From contig NZ_CP114035.2 of NCBI RefSeq assembly GCF_026898135.2, positions 1,033,501 through 1,097,500 on the forward strand: a stretch of 64,000 nucleotides of DNA, read 5' to 3'. Numbering within the stretch: the stretch's first letter is position 1; each line of letters opens with the position of its first letter. The translations under genes were made by a program, and so were the position numbers. This DNA is from Pseudomonas fortuita (lineage in GTDB: Bacteria; Pseudomonadota; Gammaproteobacteria; Pseudomonadales; Pseudomonadaceae). Below the pieces are notes generated by a model. That model was not told the DNA's origin. It made no database searches and worked only from the letters and a program-made list of their open reading frames with translations. Positions 11,496 through 20,743 of this stretch are shown here, piece after piece.

Positions 11496-12821
11496 ATGAC
11501 CGTGTCCACTGCAATTGCCCGTCTCAACGCTGCTGATCCGGATTTCGCCCGACATCTGGATCATCTGCTGAGCTGGGAGAGTGTGTCCGATGACGCGGTC
11601 AACCAGCGCGTGCTCGACATCATCAAGGGCGTGCGCGAGCGCGGCGATGCGGCACTGGTAGAGTTCACCCAGCGTTTCGACGGCGTTTCGGCCAACAGCA
11701 TCGATGACCTGATCCTCGGTCGCGAGCGCCTGGAGCTGGCCCTGACCCGCATTACCCCGGTCCAGCGCGAAGCCTTGGAAAAGGCCGCCAACCGCGTGCG
11801 CATGTACCACGAACGGCAGAAGCAGGACTCCTGGCAGTACACCGAGGCCGACGGCACCGTGCTGGGTCAGAAGGTCACCCCGCTGGACCGTGCAGGCCTG
11901 TATGTGCCGGGCGGCAAGGCGTCGTACCCTTCGTCGGTGCTGATGAACGCCATTCCGGCCAAGGTTGCCGGCGTGGCCGAAGTCGTAATGGTAGTGCCGA
12001 CCCCGCGTGGCGAGGTCAACGAACTGGTGCTGGCTGCCGCCTGCATCGCCGGTGTGGACCGCGTATTCACCGTGGGTGGTGCCCAGGCGGTTGCTGCACT
12101 GGCCTACGGCACCGAAAGCGTGCCGCAGGTGGACAAGATCGTCGGCCCGGGCAACATCTACGTAGCCACCGCCAAACGCCACGTATTCGGCCAGGTAGGC
12201 ATCGACATGATCGCCGGCCCGTCGGAAATCCTCGTGGTATGCGACGGCCAGACCGACCCGGACTGGATCGCCATGGACCTCTTCTCCCAGGCCGAGCACG
12301 ATGAAGACGCCCAGGCCATCCTGGTCAGCCCGGATGCCGCATTCCTCGACCGTGTTGCGGCCAGCATCAGCAAGCTGCTGCCGACCATGGAACGTGCCGA
12401 CATCATCGAGAAGTCGATCAATGGCCGTGGTGCACTGATCCAGGTGCGTGACATGCAACAGGCCATGGACGTGGCCAACCGCATTGCCCCGGAGCACCTG
12501 GAACTGTCGGTGGCCGACCCGCAAGCCTGGTTGCCGCACATTCGCCACGCTGGCGCGATCTTCATGGGCCGTCACACCAGCGAAGCGCTGGGCGATTACT
12601 GCGCCGGGCCCAACCACGTGCTGCCTACCTCCGGCACCGCGCGGTTCTCGTCGCCGTTGGGGGTGTATGACTTCCAGAAGCGTTCGTCGATCATTTTCTG
12701 CTCCGAGCAGGGCGCGTCCGAGCTGGGCCACACGGCTTCGGTCCTGGCCCGTGGCGAGTCGCTGACCGCCCACGCCCGCAGCGCCGAATACCGTATCCTG
12801 ACCCAAGAGAAGGGGAACTGA
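11496..12821 (+). CDS. hisD: HisD, histidinol dehydrogenase
   Basis: Zinc enzyme that performs the last two oxidations of histidine biosynthesis (histidinol to histidine, NAD dependent). From the ATG at 11496 ([17 protein letters not shown]) the product has 441 residues. Conserved elements include [32 protein letters not shown], the catalytic [11 protein letters not shown] and APEHLEL, and [18 protein letters not shown] near the C-terminus. hisC starts 2 bp after its stop, so the pair is coupled. Confidence 0.96.
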   Translation: MTVSTAIARLNAADPDFARHLDHLLSWESVSDDAVNQRVLDIIKGVRERGDAALVEFTQRFDGVSANSIDDLILGRERLELALTRITPVQREALEKAANRVRMYHERQKQDSWQYTEADGTVLGQKVTPLDRAGLYVPGGKASYPSSVLMNAIPAKVAGVAEVVMVVPTPRGEVNELVLAAACIAGVDRVFTVGGAQAVAALAYGTESVPQVDKIVGPGNIYVATAKRHVFGQVGIDMIAGPSEILVVCDGQTDPDWIAMDLFSQAEHDEDAQAILVSPDAAFLDRVAASISKLLPTMERADIIEKSINGRGALIQVRDMQQAMDVANRIAPEHLELSVADPQAWLPHIRHAGAIFMGRHTSEALGDYCAGPNHVLPTSGTARFSSPLGVYDFQKRSSIIFCSEQGASELGHTASVLARGESLTAHARSAEYRILTQEKGN

Positions 12822-12823
12822 GC

Positions 12824-13870
12824 ATGAGTCGATTCTGGAGCCCCTTCGTCAAGGACCTGGTGCCTTATGTGCCGGGCGAGCAACCCAAGCTGGCCCGTCT
12901 GGTCAAGCTGAACACCAACGAAAACCCCTACGGCCCGTCGCCCAAGGCGCTGGAGGCCATGCGTGGCGAGCTTAACGACAACCTGCGCTTGTACCCGGAC
13001 CCGAACGGTGACCGGCTGAAGCAGGCGGTCGCCGAGTACTACGGCGTAACCCCGGCGCAAGTGTTTGTCGGCAACGGCTCGGACGAGGTGCTGGCGCACA
13101 TCTTCCACGGCCTGTTCCAGCACGATGCGCCGCTGTTGTTCCCGGACATCAGCTACAGCTTCTACCCGGTCTATTGCGGCCTGTACGGTATTGCCTTCGA
13201 GCAGGTGGCGCTGGATGAGCAGTTCCAGATCCGCATCGAGGACTACAACAAGCCAAATGCCGGCATCATCTTCCCCAACCCCAATGCGCCGACTGGCTGC
13301 CTGATGCCGCTGCAGGCGGTGGAACAGTTGCTGCAGGCCAACCGTGACTCGGTGGTGGTGGTCGATGAGGCCTACATCGATTTCGGTGGCGAGACGGCCA
13401 TCAGCCTGGTGGACCGCTACGACAATCTGCTGGTTACCCAGACGTTGTCGAAGTCGCGCTCGTTGGCTGGCTTGCGGGTGGGGCTGGCGGTAGGGCATCC
13501 GGACCTGATCGAGGCGCTGGAGCGGATCAAGAACAGCTTCAACTCCTATCCCTTGGACCGTGCTGCGATCGTTGGCGCGGCGGTGGCATTCGAAGACCGC
13601 GAGTATTTCGAGGAAACCTGCCGCAAGGTGATCGAGAGCCGCGAGGTCTTGGTCAGGCAGCTTGAGGCCAAGGGTTTCGAGGTACTGCCTTCGGCCGCCA
13701 ACTTCATCTTTGCCCGCCACCCGCACCAAGATGCCGGCGAACTGGCTGCACGCCTGCGCGAGCAAGGTGTGATCGTGCGCCACTTCAAGCAGCCGCGCAT
13801 TGCCCAGTTCCTGCGCATTACCATCGGCACGCCAGACATGAACCAGGCGCTGCTCGATGCGTTGAACTGA
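12824..13870 (+). CDS. hisC: HisC, histidinol-phosphate aminotransferase
   Basis: PLP enzyme converting imidazole acetol phosphate plus glutamate to histidinol phosphate. The 348 residues show the class I/II aminotransferase layout: [16 protein letters not shown] near the N-terminus, NPNAPTG in the middle, [10 protein letters not shown], and the PLP-binding lysine in [14 protein letters not shown] (about residue 211). It is coupled to hisD. Many genomes carry a second hisC for other substrates, so the exact paralogue is inferred from the hisG-hisD context. Confidence 0.95.
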   Translation: MSRFWSPFVKDLVPYVPGEQPKLARLVKLNTNENPYGPSPKALEAMRGELNDNLRLYPDPNGDRLKQAVAEYYGVTPAQVFVGNGSDEVLAHIFHGLFQHDAPLLFPDISYSFYPVYCGLYGIAFEQVALDEQFQIRIEDYNKPNAGIIFPNPNAPTGCLMPLQAVEQLLQANRDSVVVVDEAYIDFGGETAISLVDRYDNLLVTQTLSKSRSLAGLRVGLAVGHPDLIEALERIKNSFNSYPLDRAAIVGAAVAFEDREYFEETCRKVIESREVLVRQLEAKGFEVLPSAANFIFARHPHQDAGELAARLREQGVIVRHFKQPRIAQFLRITIGTPDMNQALLDALN

Positions 13871-13930
13871 CGTGATTGATGGCCCTGCGCTTCCACAGAA
13901 CAGCTGCTAACTGCCTGATTTAGCAGTCGC

Positions 13931-13983
13931 CCTGTGGGAGCGGGCTTGCCCCGCGAACACCGGCGAAGCCGGTGCCAGGCACC
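13931..13983. repeat. Single REP element
   Basis: P. putida-type REP core CCTGTGGGAGCGGGCTTGCC with its own GC-rich dyad, followed by a small CACCGGCGAAGCCGGTG hairpin. It lies in the 257-bp gap between hisC and the FadR-family gene. A short CTGCTAA/TTAGCAG dyad (13904-13926) precedes it. Confidence 0.75.
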
Positions 13984-14127
13984 GCGCCCCCTATTCGCAG
14001 GGCATGCCCACAGCCTAACGGCTGCTCTCTTCGACCCCGAACGCCTGGGTTCAAATACCTGGTGGTTTGCCCGGCTGCCCGATATCCACTAAGCTCTGTC
14101 GATTCATCGGATGATTGGTTGAGTGAG

Positions 14128-14778
14128 ATGGGTACCGAGTTGACCAAGCGCTCTCTCGTGGAGCTGGCCGTGGAGCGCATGCGCGAGCGTATCGTGATGG
14201 GCGATTGGCAGGTCGGGCAGCGCTTGCCGACTGAGCCGGAGCTGGCCCATCAGCTGGGCATAAGCCGCAACACCGTGCGCGAGGCGATGCGCGTGCTGGC
14301 TTTCAGTGGCCTGGTGGAAATTCGTCAGGGCGACGGTAGCTACTTGCGCACGGCGCATGACCCCTTGCAGGCGGTGCAGGCAATGTCGCGCTGCACCCCG
14401 GAGCAGGCCCGGGAAACCCGCCATATCCTTGAGGCTGAAGCCGTTGGCCTGGCGGCGCTGCGCCGAACGGATACTGACCTGCAAGCGCTGCGTGATGCCT
14501 TGGCCGGCAGTGCCGGGCATTTTCACGGGGATGTCGATGAATATGTAGCGTGCGACCTGGTATTTCACCAGCGGCTGGTCGATGCCGCGCACAACCCGGC
14601 GTTAAGCGAGCTGTACCGGTACTTTGCCGGGGTGGTGGCGGCTGCTCTGAAGCACAACATGGCAACCGTGCCCCGTTGCCAATCCACGTTCGATCTGCAT
14701 GGGCAGATCCTCGACGCCATCGAACAACGTGATGCGGAGCGGGCCAAGCGCCTGAGCCGTACCCTCATCGAATCCTGA
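14128..14778 (+). CDS. FadR-subfamily GntR transcriptional regulator
   Basis: A 216-residue regulator with an N-terminal GntR winged helix (LAVERMRERIVMGDWQVGQR, then LPTEPELAHQLGISRNTVREAMRVL) and a C-terminal all-helical FCD effector domain (about 85-210). FCD metal-site residues can be seen in CDLVFHQRLVDAAHNP and STFDLHGQI. The start at 14128 was chosen because it places the helix-turn-helix at the usual distance. It is 13 bp upstream of a CynX-type transporter gene, so it probably controls that gene. The effector cannot be deduced. Confidence 0.85.
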   Translation: MGTELTKRSLVELAVERMRERIVMGDWQVGQRLPTEPELAHQLGISRNTVREAMRVLAFSGLVEIRQGDGSYLRTAHDPLQAVQAMSRCTPEQARETRHILEAEAVGLAALRRTDTDLQALRDALAGSAGHFHGDVDEYVACDLVFHQRLVDAAHNPALSELYRYFAGVVAAALKHNMATVPRCQSTFDLHGQILDAIEQRDAERAKRLSRTLIES

Positions 14779-14791
14779 CTCCGAGAAGGCC

Positions 14792-16072
14792 ATGGCTGAA
14801 TCCATAACCCGTAACACCCCGCGCAACGAGCGCGACCTCGATGAGCTTTTGATCGATGCCGAAGCTGACGATGAGCAGGTTCAGCAGCAACCTGTGGTGT
14901 TGCGGCGGCCTTGGCTGTTGCTGCTTGGCCTGGTGCTGGTTGCATTGAACCTGCGCCCGGCGCTGTCGAGCATGGCGCCGGTGCTGGGGCAGGTGTCCGA
15001 GGGCCTCGGGCTTAATGCCTCGCAGGCCGGCTTGCTGACCACCTTGCCGGTACTTTGCCTTGGCTTGTTTGCCCCGCTGGCACCGGTGCTCGCGCGGCGC
15101 TTTGGCAGCGAGCGGGTGATCCTCGGCATTCTCGTCACCCTGGCGCTAGGCATCGTGGTACGAAGCGCCTTTGGGGCTGTCGGGGTGTTTCTCGGCAGCC
15201 TGATGGCGGGGGCCAGCATCGGCATCATCGGCGTCTTGTTGCCAGGTATCGTCAAACGCGACTTCCCGCAACATGCTGGCACGCTGACTGGCGTCTACAC
15301 CATGGCGTTGTGCCTGGGTGCGGCGATGGCGGCGGGGGCGACGGTGCCTTTGGCCCAGCATTTTGAGGGTGGTTGGGCAATGGGGCTGGGCTTCTGGGCG
15401 CTGCCGGCGTTGCTGGCCATGTTGGTGTGGCTGCCGCAGGCGCGACGGGGGCATGGCCTGCACAAGGTGGCCTATCGCGTGCGTGGCCTGTGGCGTGACC
15501 CGCTGGCCTGGCAGGTAACCCTGTACATGGGCCTGCAGTCATCGCTGGCCTACATCGTGTTCGGTTGGTTGCCGTCGATCCTCATCGGCCGCGGCCTGAG
15601 CCCGACCGACGCAGGCCTGGTGTTGTCGGGGTCGGTGATCGTGCAACTGGTCAGCTCGCTCAGTGCGCCCTGGCTGGCCACCCGTGGCAAGGACCAGCGG
15701 CTGGCCATCGTGCTGGTCATGCTCATCACCCTGGCCGGCCTGTTCGGTTGCCTGTATGCACCGTTGTCCGGGCTATGGGGATGGGCCGTGGTGCTGGGCC
15801 TGGGGCAAGGTGGCACCTTTGCCCTGGCGCTGACCTTGATCGTGCTCCGCTCGAAAGATGCCCATGTGGCGGCGAACCTGTCGAGCATGGCCCAGGGAGT
15901 AGGTTACACCCTGGCGTCGATGGGGCCGTTTGCGGTGGGCCTGGTGCACGACATCACCGGGGGCTGGGCGGCACTGGGCTGGATTTTTGCCGTGCTGGGC
16001 ATTGGCGCCATCGTATTCGGGCTGGGTGCCGGGCGTGCTTTGCATGTGCAGGTGACCTGCGAGAAAGTTTGA
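14792..16072 (+). CDS. MFS transporter, CynX/NimT family
   Basis: A 426-residue inner-membrane transporter. A hydrophilic N-terminal stretch of about 45 residues precedes some 12 hydrophobic segments. LNLRPALSSMAPVLGQVSEGLGL is the characteristic start of the CynX/NimT (cyanate/2-nitroimidazole) branch, and GLGQGGTFALALTL in the second half also fits. The family contains exporters and importers; the substrate is unknown. It is co-transcribed with the FadR-like regulator directly upstream. Confidence 0.82.
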   Translation: MAESITRNTPRNERDLDELLIDAEADDEQVQQQPVVLRRPWLLLLGLVLVALNLRPALSSMAPVLGQVSEGLGLNASQAGLLTTLPVLCLGLFAPLAPVLARRFGSERVILGILVTLALGIVVRSAFGAVGVFLGSLMAGASIGIIGVLLPGIVKRDFPQHAGTLTGVYTMALCLGAAMAAGATVPLAQHFEGGWAMGLGFWALPALLAMLVWLPQARRGHGLHKVAYRVRGLWRDPLAWQVTLYMGLQSSLAYIVFGWLPSILIGRGLSPTDAGLVLSGSVIVQLVSSLSAPWLATRGKDQRLAIVLVMLITLAGLFGCLYAPLSGLWGWAVVLGLGQGGTFALALTLIVLRSKDAHVAANLSSMAQGVGYTLASMGPFAVGLVHDITGGWAALGWIFAVLGIGAIVFGLGAGRALHVQVTCEKV

Positions 16073-16229
16073 GGCATGTGCTGGCACTGCCGGCGCTATC
16101 GCGGGTAAAGCCGCTCCCGCTGGCATTGCACACATTTTGCGGGCAGCGTGATCCCTGTGGGGCCGGCACTGGCATAAGCCTGCGGGGCAGATTATGGTGC
16201 TGTTTTCGAGCCCTGGACGGACCTGCCCC

Positions 16230-16715
16230 ATGAGCGACGCCAACCGCGACCTGATCACCCGCTTCTACCAGGCTTTCCAGCGCCTGGACGCCGAGGCCAT
16301 GGTGGCCTGTTACAGCGACGATATCGTTTTCAGCGACCCGGTTTTCGGCACCCTGCGCGGCAGGGATGTGGGCGACATGTGGCGGATGCTCACTACCCGG
16401 GCCAAAAACTTCACCCTGGCATTCGACAGTGTGCGCGCCGACGAGCGCAGTGGCGGCGCGCACTGGGTGGCGACCTACCTGTTCAGCCAGACCGGCCGTG
16501 TTGTGGTCAACGACATCCAGGCACGGTTTGTGATTCGCGACGGGTTGATCTGCCAGCATGACGATACCTTCGACTTGTGGCGCTGGTCGCGGCAGGCGTT
16601 GGGTGTGCCGGGTATGTTGCTGGGGTGGTCACCCATGCTCAAGAACAAGGTGCGCCAGCAGGCCTTCAAGGGCCTGCGCGCTTACCAGCACAGTCAGGGC
16701 AGCGCTACAGCCTGA
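16230..16715 (+). CDS. NTF2/SnoaL-like domain protein
   Basis: A 161-residue protein beginning MSDANRDLITRFYQAFQRLD, with CYSDDIVFSDPVFGTLRG and the DTFDLWRWSRQALG end typical of NTF2-like (SnoaL) folds. The family includes ketosteroid-isomerase-like enzymes and binding proteins; no specific function can be assigned. The ATG at 16230 was preferred over an upstream in-frame ATG because it starts the domain. The 3' end overlaps the convergent secreted-protein gene by 22 bp. Confidence 0.75.
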   Translation: MSDANRDLITRFYQAFQRLDAEAMVACYSDDIVFSDPVFGTLRGRDVGDMWRMLTTRAKNFTLAFDSVRADERSGGAHWVATYLFSQTGRVVVNDIQARFVIRDGLICQHDDTFDLWRWSRQALGVPGMLLGWSPMLKNKVRQQAFKGLRAYQHSQGSATA

Positions 16716-17566
16716 TCGCCGTCGTGGTAGCTGAACCTGGCACCGTCCTGCAGTGACTTCGGCAGTTGTATGCGGATGACGGGAATGAAGCTGCCGTGGG
16801 TCTGGTGCCAGTCGCGTTGGTCCGCCTGAGCCTGCTCAAGCGCGCCGTATGGGCCGTCGATGTAGAAGAACGATTGGATGGGCAAGCTGCCGGAGCGTGC
16901 TTCGTCCCACGCGCCGATCATCACCTCGTTCCACGGGAATGGCATTTCAGCGGCGAACAATTGCTTGACCCGCAGGCTTTGGTGGAAAGCCTCGGCCCGC
17001 TCCGGCACCCGGGCGCGCTGGATGTCGAAGGCACATTGCTGTTTGTAGTCACCGGTTGTTCTGAACTGCGCGATCCAGTCCTCGGCCGTCAGGATGCCTT
17101 GCTCATGGCAGACGGTTTCGACATCCGCCGTCTGGCGGTTGTCGCCGCAGCCGCGGGAGCCGCGTTCCCAGGTATCGCCGTCGCTGGGCATGGCGCAGAG
17201 CATTTCATAGCGCAGGGTGCCTTTGGGCCTTTGCAGCATGGGGTGCAGGGTGAAACCGCTGCGGCCATCTTCTGCCAGGCGGGTCACCGGAATATCTGCG
17301 CGCAGGTAGGAAAACGACACCGCACCTTTGGCCTTGGAGTTGGGGCTGTGGTGCCAGGTGTGATACGCGGGCGAGGGCCGGGTCGACCTTAGCAGCACCC
17401 CGGAACAGGCATGGGCGGGTACGGCTTCGCCCTCGCATTGTGGCGGGGTCGCGTCGTAGTTGGCCTGCATTTTTTGGGCGACCTTTGCGCCGATCGAGGC
17501 GTTGGCGGTAACGGCGATGGTCGACAGCGTTGCGCCGAGCAGTATTTGCGGTAGTGTGCGGAACAT
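16694..17566 (-). CDS. Secreted protein of about 290 residues, possibly halovibrin (HvnC)-like
   Basis: A 290-residue protein with a Sec signal peptide (MFRTLPQILLGATLSTIAVTANA). The mature part contains five or more cysteines (CEGEAVPAHACSG, MLCAMP, GCGD, VCHEQG, QQCAFD), consistent with periplasmic or extracellular disulfides. The segments CSGVLLR and VSFSYLRAD, with several Trp residues, resemble what I remember of halovibrin/HvnC-annotated proteins in Pseudomonas and Vibrio. This is memory, not a search, so function stays open. The start at 17566 was chosen for the signal peptide. It is a single gene convergent with its left neighbour. Confidence 0.6.
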   Translation of the reverse strand: MFRTLPQILLGATLSTIAVTANASIGAKVAQKMQANYDATPPQCEGEAVPAHACSGVLLRSTRPSPAYHTWHHSPNSKAKGAVSFSYLRADIPVTRLAEDGRSGFTLHPMLQRPKGTLRYEMLCAMPSDGDTWERGSRGCGDNRQTADVETVCHEQGILTAEDWIAQFRTTGDYKQQCAFDIQRARVPERAEAFHQSLRVKQLFAAEMPFPWNEVMIGAWDEARSGSLPIQSFFYIDGPYGALEQAQADQRDWHQTHGSFIPVIRIQLPKSLQDGARFSYHDGDQAVALP

Positions 17567-17621
17567 GATGTAGCCCTCAAGCGTTGGGCTCACCAAATTA
17601 ATCATCGAAAGAGCTGGCGTC

Positions 17622-17906
17622 GTGAGTGAAGAATTGCCGCAACCGGTAGCGAAACCCTGGTATGTCTACCTTGTGCGTGCCGCCAATGGTTCGCTCTACT
17701 GCGGCATCAGTGACGACCCGCAGCGGCGTTTCGTGGCGCATCAGAAAGGGCAGGGCGCGCGGTATTTCAAGACCAGCCCCGCGCAGGCGCTGGTGTATGT
17801 GGAGCAGTGGCCGAACAAAGGCGAGGCATTGCGCCAGGAGCGCCTGGTGAAGCGGCTGCGCAAGTCGGCCAAGGAGGCGCTGGTCGCCTCCTATGCAGGC
17901 AGCTGA
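17622..17906 (+). CDS. GIY-YIG domain protein, UPF0213 type
   Basis: A 94-residue single-domain GIY-YIG protein: [20 protein letters not shown] is the GIY-YIG core (here VYL and CGI), followed by [16 protein letters not shown] and the [16 protein letters not shown] helix. Small members of this family (YhbQ-like) are linked to DNA repair or nucleic-acid cleavage, but without firm function here. The start is GTG at 17622 with a weak ribosome site. It ends next to the convergent yejK stop codon. Confidence 0.85.
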   Translation: MSEELPQPVAKPWYVYLVRAANGSLYCGISDDPQRRFVAHQKGQGARYFKTSPAQALVYVEQWPNKGEALRQERLVKRLRKSAKEALVASYAGS

Positions 17907-18914
17907 TCAGTCCTTGCGGCGCTTGAGCTGATCGACCAGCTGCGTTGGCAGGCCCTTGATGACCAAGGTACCAGCCTCTTCGTCATATTCAACCTTGTCC
18001 CCCAGCAGGTGCGCCTCGAAGCTGATCGACAGGCCTTCGGCCCGGCCAGTGAAGCGACGGAACTGGTTGAGGGTGCGTTTGTCTGCGGGGATTTCCGGAG
18101 ACAGGCCGTAATCCTTGTTGCGGATATGGTCGTAAAACGCCTTGGGCCGGTCCTCGTCGATCAGGCTGGACAGCTCTTCCAGCGTGACCGGCTCGCCCAG
18201 CTTGGTCTGGGTGGTGGCGTAATCGACCAGGGTCTGGGTCTTTTCGCGGGCAGACGCTTCCGGCAGGTCTTCGCTCTCGACGAAGTCACTGAAAGCCTTG
18301 AGCAGGGTGCGGGTTTCGCCTGGGCCGTCGACGCCTTCCTGGCAGCCGATGAAGTCGCGGAAATAGTCCGAGACCTTTTTGCCGTTCTTGCCCTTGATGA
18401 ACGAAATGTACTGTTTGGAACTCTTGTTGTTCTGCCATTCCGACAGGTTGATGCGCGCTGCCAGGTGCAGCTGGCCAAGGTCGAGGTGGCGCGAAGGCGT
18501 TACATCAAGCTCGGCGTTCACTGCCACGCCTTCGCTGTGGTGCAGCAGGGCAATCGCCAGGTACTCGGTCATGCCTTGCTGGTAATGGGCAAACAGGGTG
18601 TGCCCGCCGGTGGACAGGTTGGACTCTTCCATCAGCTTTTGCAGGTGTTCCACCGCCACGCGGCTGAAGGCGGTGAAGTCCTTTTCCTCATCGAGGTACT
18701 GCTTCAGCCAGCCACTGAGCGGGTAGGCCCCAGACTCACCGTGGAAAAAACCCCAGGCCTTGCCTTGCTTGGCGTTGTAACTGTCGTTGAGGTCTGCCAG
18801 CAGGTTTTCGATGGCATCGGATGCGGCCAGCTCGGCGTCGCGGGCATGCAGTACAGCAGGGCTGCCATCGGGCTTTTTGTCGATCAGGTGAACGATGCAA
18901 TGACGGATTGGCAT
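17907..18914 (-). CDS. yejK: YejK/NdpA nucleoid-associated protein
   Basis: Nucleoid-associated protein (NdpA) of 335 residues from the ATG at 18914 ([18 protein letters not shown]). Family features are the [17 protein letters not shown] segment near the N-terminus and [16 protein letters not shown] near the C-terminus. These proteins bind the nucleoid; the molecular role is little known. The gene is divergent from hupN, encoding another nucleoid protein, across a 370-bp gap. Confidence 0.92.
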   Translation of the reverse strand: MPIRHCIVHLIDKKPDGSPAVLHARDAELAASDAIENLLADLNDSYNAKQGKAWGFFHGESGAYPLSGWLKQYLDEEKDFTAFSRVAVEHLQKLMEESNLSTGGHTLFAHYQQGMTEYLAIALLHHSEGVAVNAELDVTPSRHLDLGQLHLAARINLSEWQNNKSSKQYISFIKGKNGKKVSDYFRDFIGCQEGVDGPGETRTLLKAFSDFVESEDLPEASAREKTQTLVDYATTQTKLGEPVTLEELSSLIDEDRPKAFYDHIRNKDYGLSPEIPADKRTLNQFRRFTGRAEGLSISFEAHLLGDKVEYDEEAGTLVIKGLPTQLVDQLKRRKD

Positions 18915-19284
18915 GGGATTCTCGGCGAGCTGCAAAAGTTGGCAAGTTTACCCTAGACACAAGGTGATGCAGTGGCCGTATGTTGGCAGATATGTCGGTT
19001 GTTCGTTTTTTGTTCAGTTTTCTGCGTTTTAGGCTAAAACCCCCGAAAAACCTGCATTAAATCGAAGTGCGCAGCGGATATTTATCCATTCCTGTGGTAG
19101 TTTTGCGCGGTCTTGCGCCCCTCGTGTGGCGCAGTGCTGGCAGCGTGCTGTCGTCGTGTCGAACCAAACGCCGATTTATGTATCTACATACGCAATTGGC
19201 GCGGCCCTCCACTGTAAGGGGCTGGCCCGATAACGTCGTAGTTCGCTGCATAACCATCGAATTTGATAGGGAAGGAACACCACC
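18915..19284. other. Divergent yejK-hupN intergenic region
   Basis: A 370-bp region without a convincing gene. It is AT-richer than its surroundings and should carry both promoters. A palindrome TATGTA-TC-TACATA is at 19177-19190, about 95 bp before the hupN ATG. A good ribosome site (GGAAGGA) precedes hupN. Confidence 0.6.
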
Positions 19285-19566
19285 ATGGCATTGACCAAAG
19301 ACCAACTGATTGCCGACATCGCCGAATCGATCGCCGCGCCAAAAACCACCGCCAAGAACGCTCTGGAGCAACTGGGCCAGATCGTTGCCGACCAGCTGGA
19401 AAACGGCGCTGAAATCACTCTGCCAGGCATCGGCAAGCTGAAAGTCTCCGAGCGTCCTGCCCGTACCGGCCGCAACCCTTCGACTGGCGCTGCCATCGAA
19501 ATCGCTGCCAAGAAAGTCGTCAAGTTCGTTCCAGCCAAAGTGCTGACCGATGCCATCAACAAGTAA
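19285..19566 (+). CDS. hupN: HU-family DNA-binding protein, HupN type
   Basis: A 93-residue HU/IHF-fold protein that bends and compacts DNA. MALTKDQLIADIAESIAAPKT is the dimerisation helix region, ITLPGIGKLKVSERPAR the start of the arm, and TGRNPSTGAAIEIAAKK the DNA-intercalating beta arm with the Pro at its tip. Pseudomonads carry several HU paralogues; the position beside yejK and rlmF fits hupN. A strong bidirectional terminator follows. Confidence 0.88.
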   Translation: MALTKDQLIADIAESIAAPKTTAKNALEQLGQIVADQLENGAEITLPGIGKLKVSERPARTGRNPSTGAAIEIAAKKVVKFVPAKVLTDAINK

Positions 19567-19582
19567 TTGTTGAAGCGTTGAC

Positions 19583-19618
19583 AAAAACCGCGCCTGGCTT
19601 GCCCAGGCGCGGTTTTTT
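19583..19618. terminator. Bidirectional terminator between hupN and rlmF
   Basis: Stem CCGCGCCTGG (19588-19597) with CCAGGCGCGG (19603-19612), flanked by an A run on the left and TTTTTT on the right. It can stop hupN on the plus strand and rlmF on the minus strand. Confidence 0.92.
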
Positions 19619-20571
19619 CATGCCTGGGTTTTACGCCGGGCGTGCCAGGCCTTGCGCGCGGCGTCGTCCTGGAAGCTCCAGGCGACCATGCGGCTCTGCT
19701 TCTGGCCCTGGCCCATGTCATGGATGCGCACGGCTTTGGCGCCTGCTTTGCTGAGCGCAGCCTCGATACCCGGCAGGTTGCTGGCTTTGGATACCAGGCT
19801 GGTGAACCACAACACCTGCTCGGCGTATTGCACGCTTTCGCCAACCAGTTGGCTGACAAAGCGGATTTCACCGCCTTCACACCACAGTTCATTGTTCTGG
19901 CCGCCGAAGTTCAGCACCGGCAGCTTGCGCTTGGGGTCCTGCTTGCCCAGGTTCTTCCACTTGCGTTGGCTGCCACGGGTGGCTTCCTCGCGCGAGGCAT
20001 GGAAGGGCGGGTTGCACAGGGTCAGGTCGAAGCGGTCGTCGTCCTGCAGCAAGCCGCTGAGAATATGCGCGCGGTTGGCCTGCTGGCGCAGGGTGATGGC
20101 CTTGCCCAGGCCATTGGCCTGGACAATGGCTTTGGCCGAGGCCAGGGCCACGGGGTCGATGTCCGAGCCGAGGAAGCGCCAGCGGTAGTCACTGTAGCCC
20201 AGCAGCGGGTAGATGCAGTTGGCGCCAACGCCGATATCCAGCGCATGCACCTTGGCGCCCTTGGGGATTTCACCCGCATTGTCGTCGGCCAACAGGTCGG
20301 CGGCCACGTGGATGTAGTCGGCGCGGCCGGGAATGGGCGGGCACAGGTAGTCGGCGGGGATGTCCCAGTGCTGAATGCCGTACTGGGCCTTGAGCAGGGC
20401 ACGATTGAACACCCGCACGGCTTCGGGGTTGGCGAAGTCGATGCTGGGTTTGCCGTGTGGGTTGGTAATGGTGAAACGGGCCAGGTCAGGGTGGGCCTTG
20501 ATCAGGCTGGGGAAGTCGTAACGGCCCTGGTGGCGGTTGCGCGGGTGCAAGGTGGGTTTGTTTTGGGTCAT
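19618..20571 (-). CDS. rlmF: RlmF, 23S rRNA (adenine1618-N6)-methyltransferase
   Basis: SAM-dependent methyltransferase for A1618 of 23S rRNA. From the ATG at 20571 ([20 protein letters not shown]) it has 317 residues. The SAM-binding motif is [16 protein letters not shown] (about residue 105), followed by [11 protein letters not shown]. The catalytic NPPF is in [12 protein letters not shown], typical of N6-adenine methyltransferases. The frame is open further upstream, but this enters a REP pair, so the longer start is rejected. Confidence 0.93.
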   Translation of the reverse strand: MTQNKPTLHPRNRHQGRYDFPSLIKAHPDLARFTITNPHGKPSIDFANPEAVRVFNRALLKAQYGIQHWDIPADYLCPPIPGRADYIHVAADLLADDNAGEIPKGAKVHALDIGVGANCIYPLLGYSDYRWRFLGSDIDPVALASAKAIVQANGLGKAITLRQQANRAHILSGLLQDDDRFDLTLCNPPFHASREEATRGSQRKWKNLGKQDPKRKLPVLNFGGQNNELWCEGGEIRFVSQLVGESVQYAEQVLWFTSLVSKASNLPGIEAALSKAGAKAVRIHDMGQGQKQSRMVAWSFQDDAARKAWHARRKTQA

Positions 20572-20600
20572 GCTCGGGTCCGGTGCTGCAGGTGCTGGCC

Positions 20601-20725
20601 AGAGGGCCGCTGTGGGCCCATTCGCGGCACAAGGCCGCTCCCACAGGATAGCGGCGCCCTTCAAACCGGCGCCGTCCCTGTAGGAGCGGCCTTGTGCCGC
20701 GAACGAGGGCAAAGCCCTCGCGGGT
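20601..20725. repeat. Inverted pair of REP elements
   Basis: The 24-bp REP core at 20624-20647 and its inverted copy at 20677-20700 differ at very few positions (CCCACAGG against CCTGTAGG), and outer arms extend the symmetry. It lies between rlmF and valS (both minus) and can form a large RNA hairpin after valS. Confidence 0.85.
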
Positions 20726-20743
20726 CAGGTCAGCATTGTCAAG

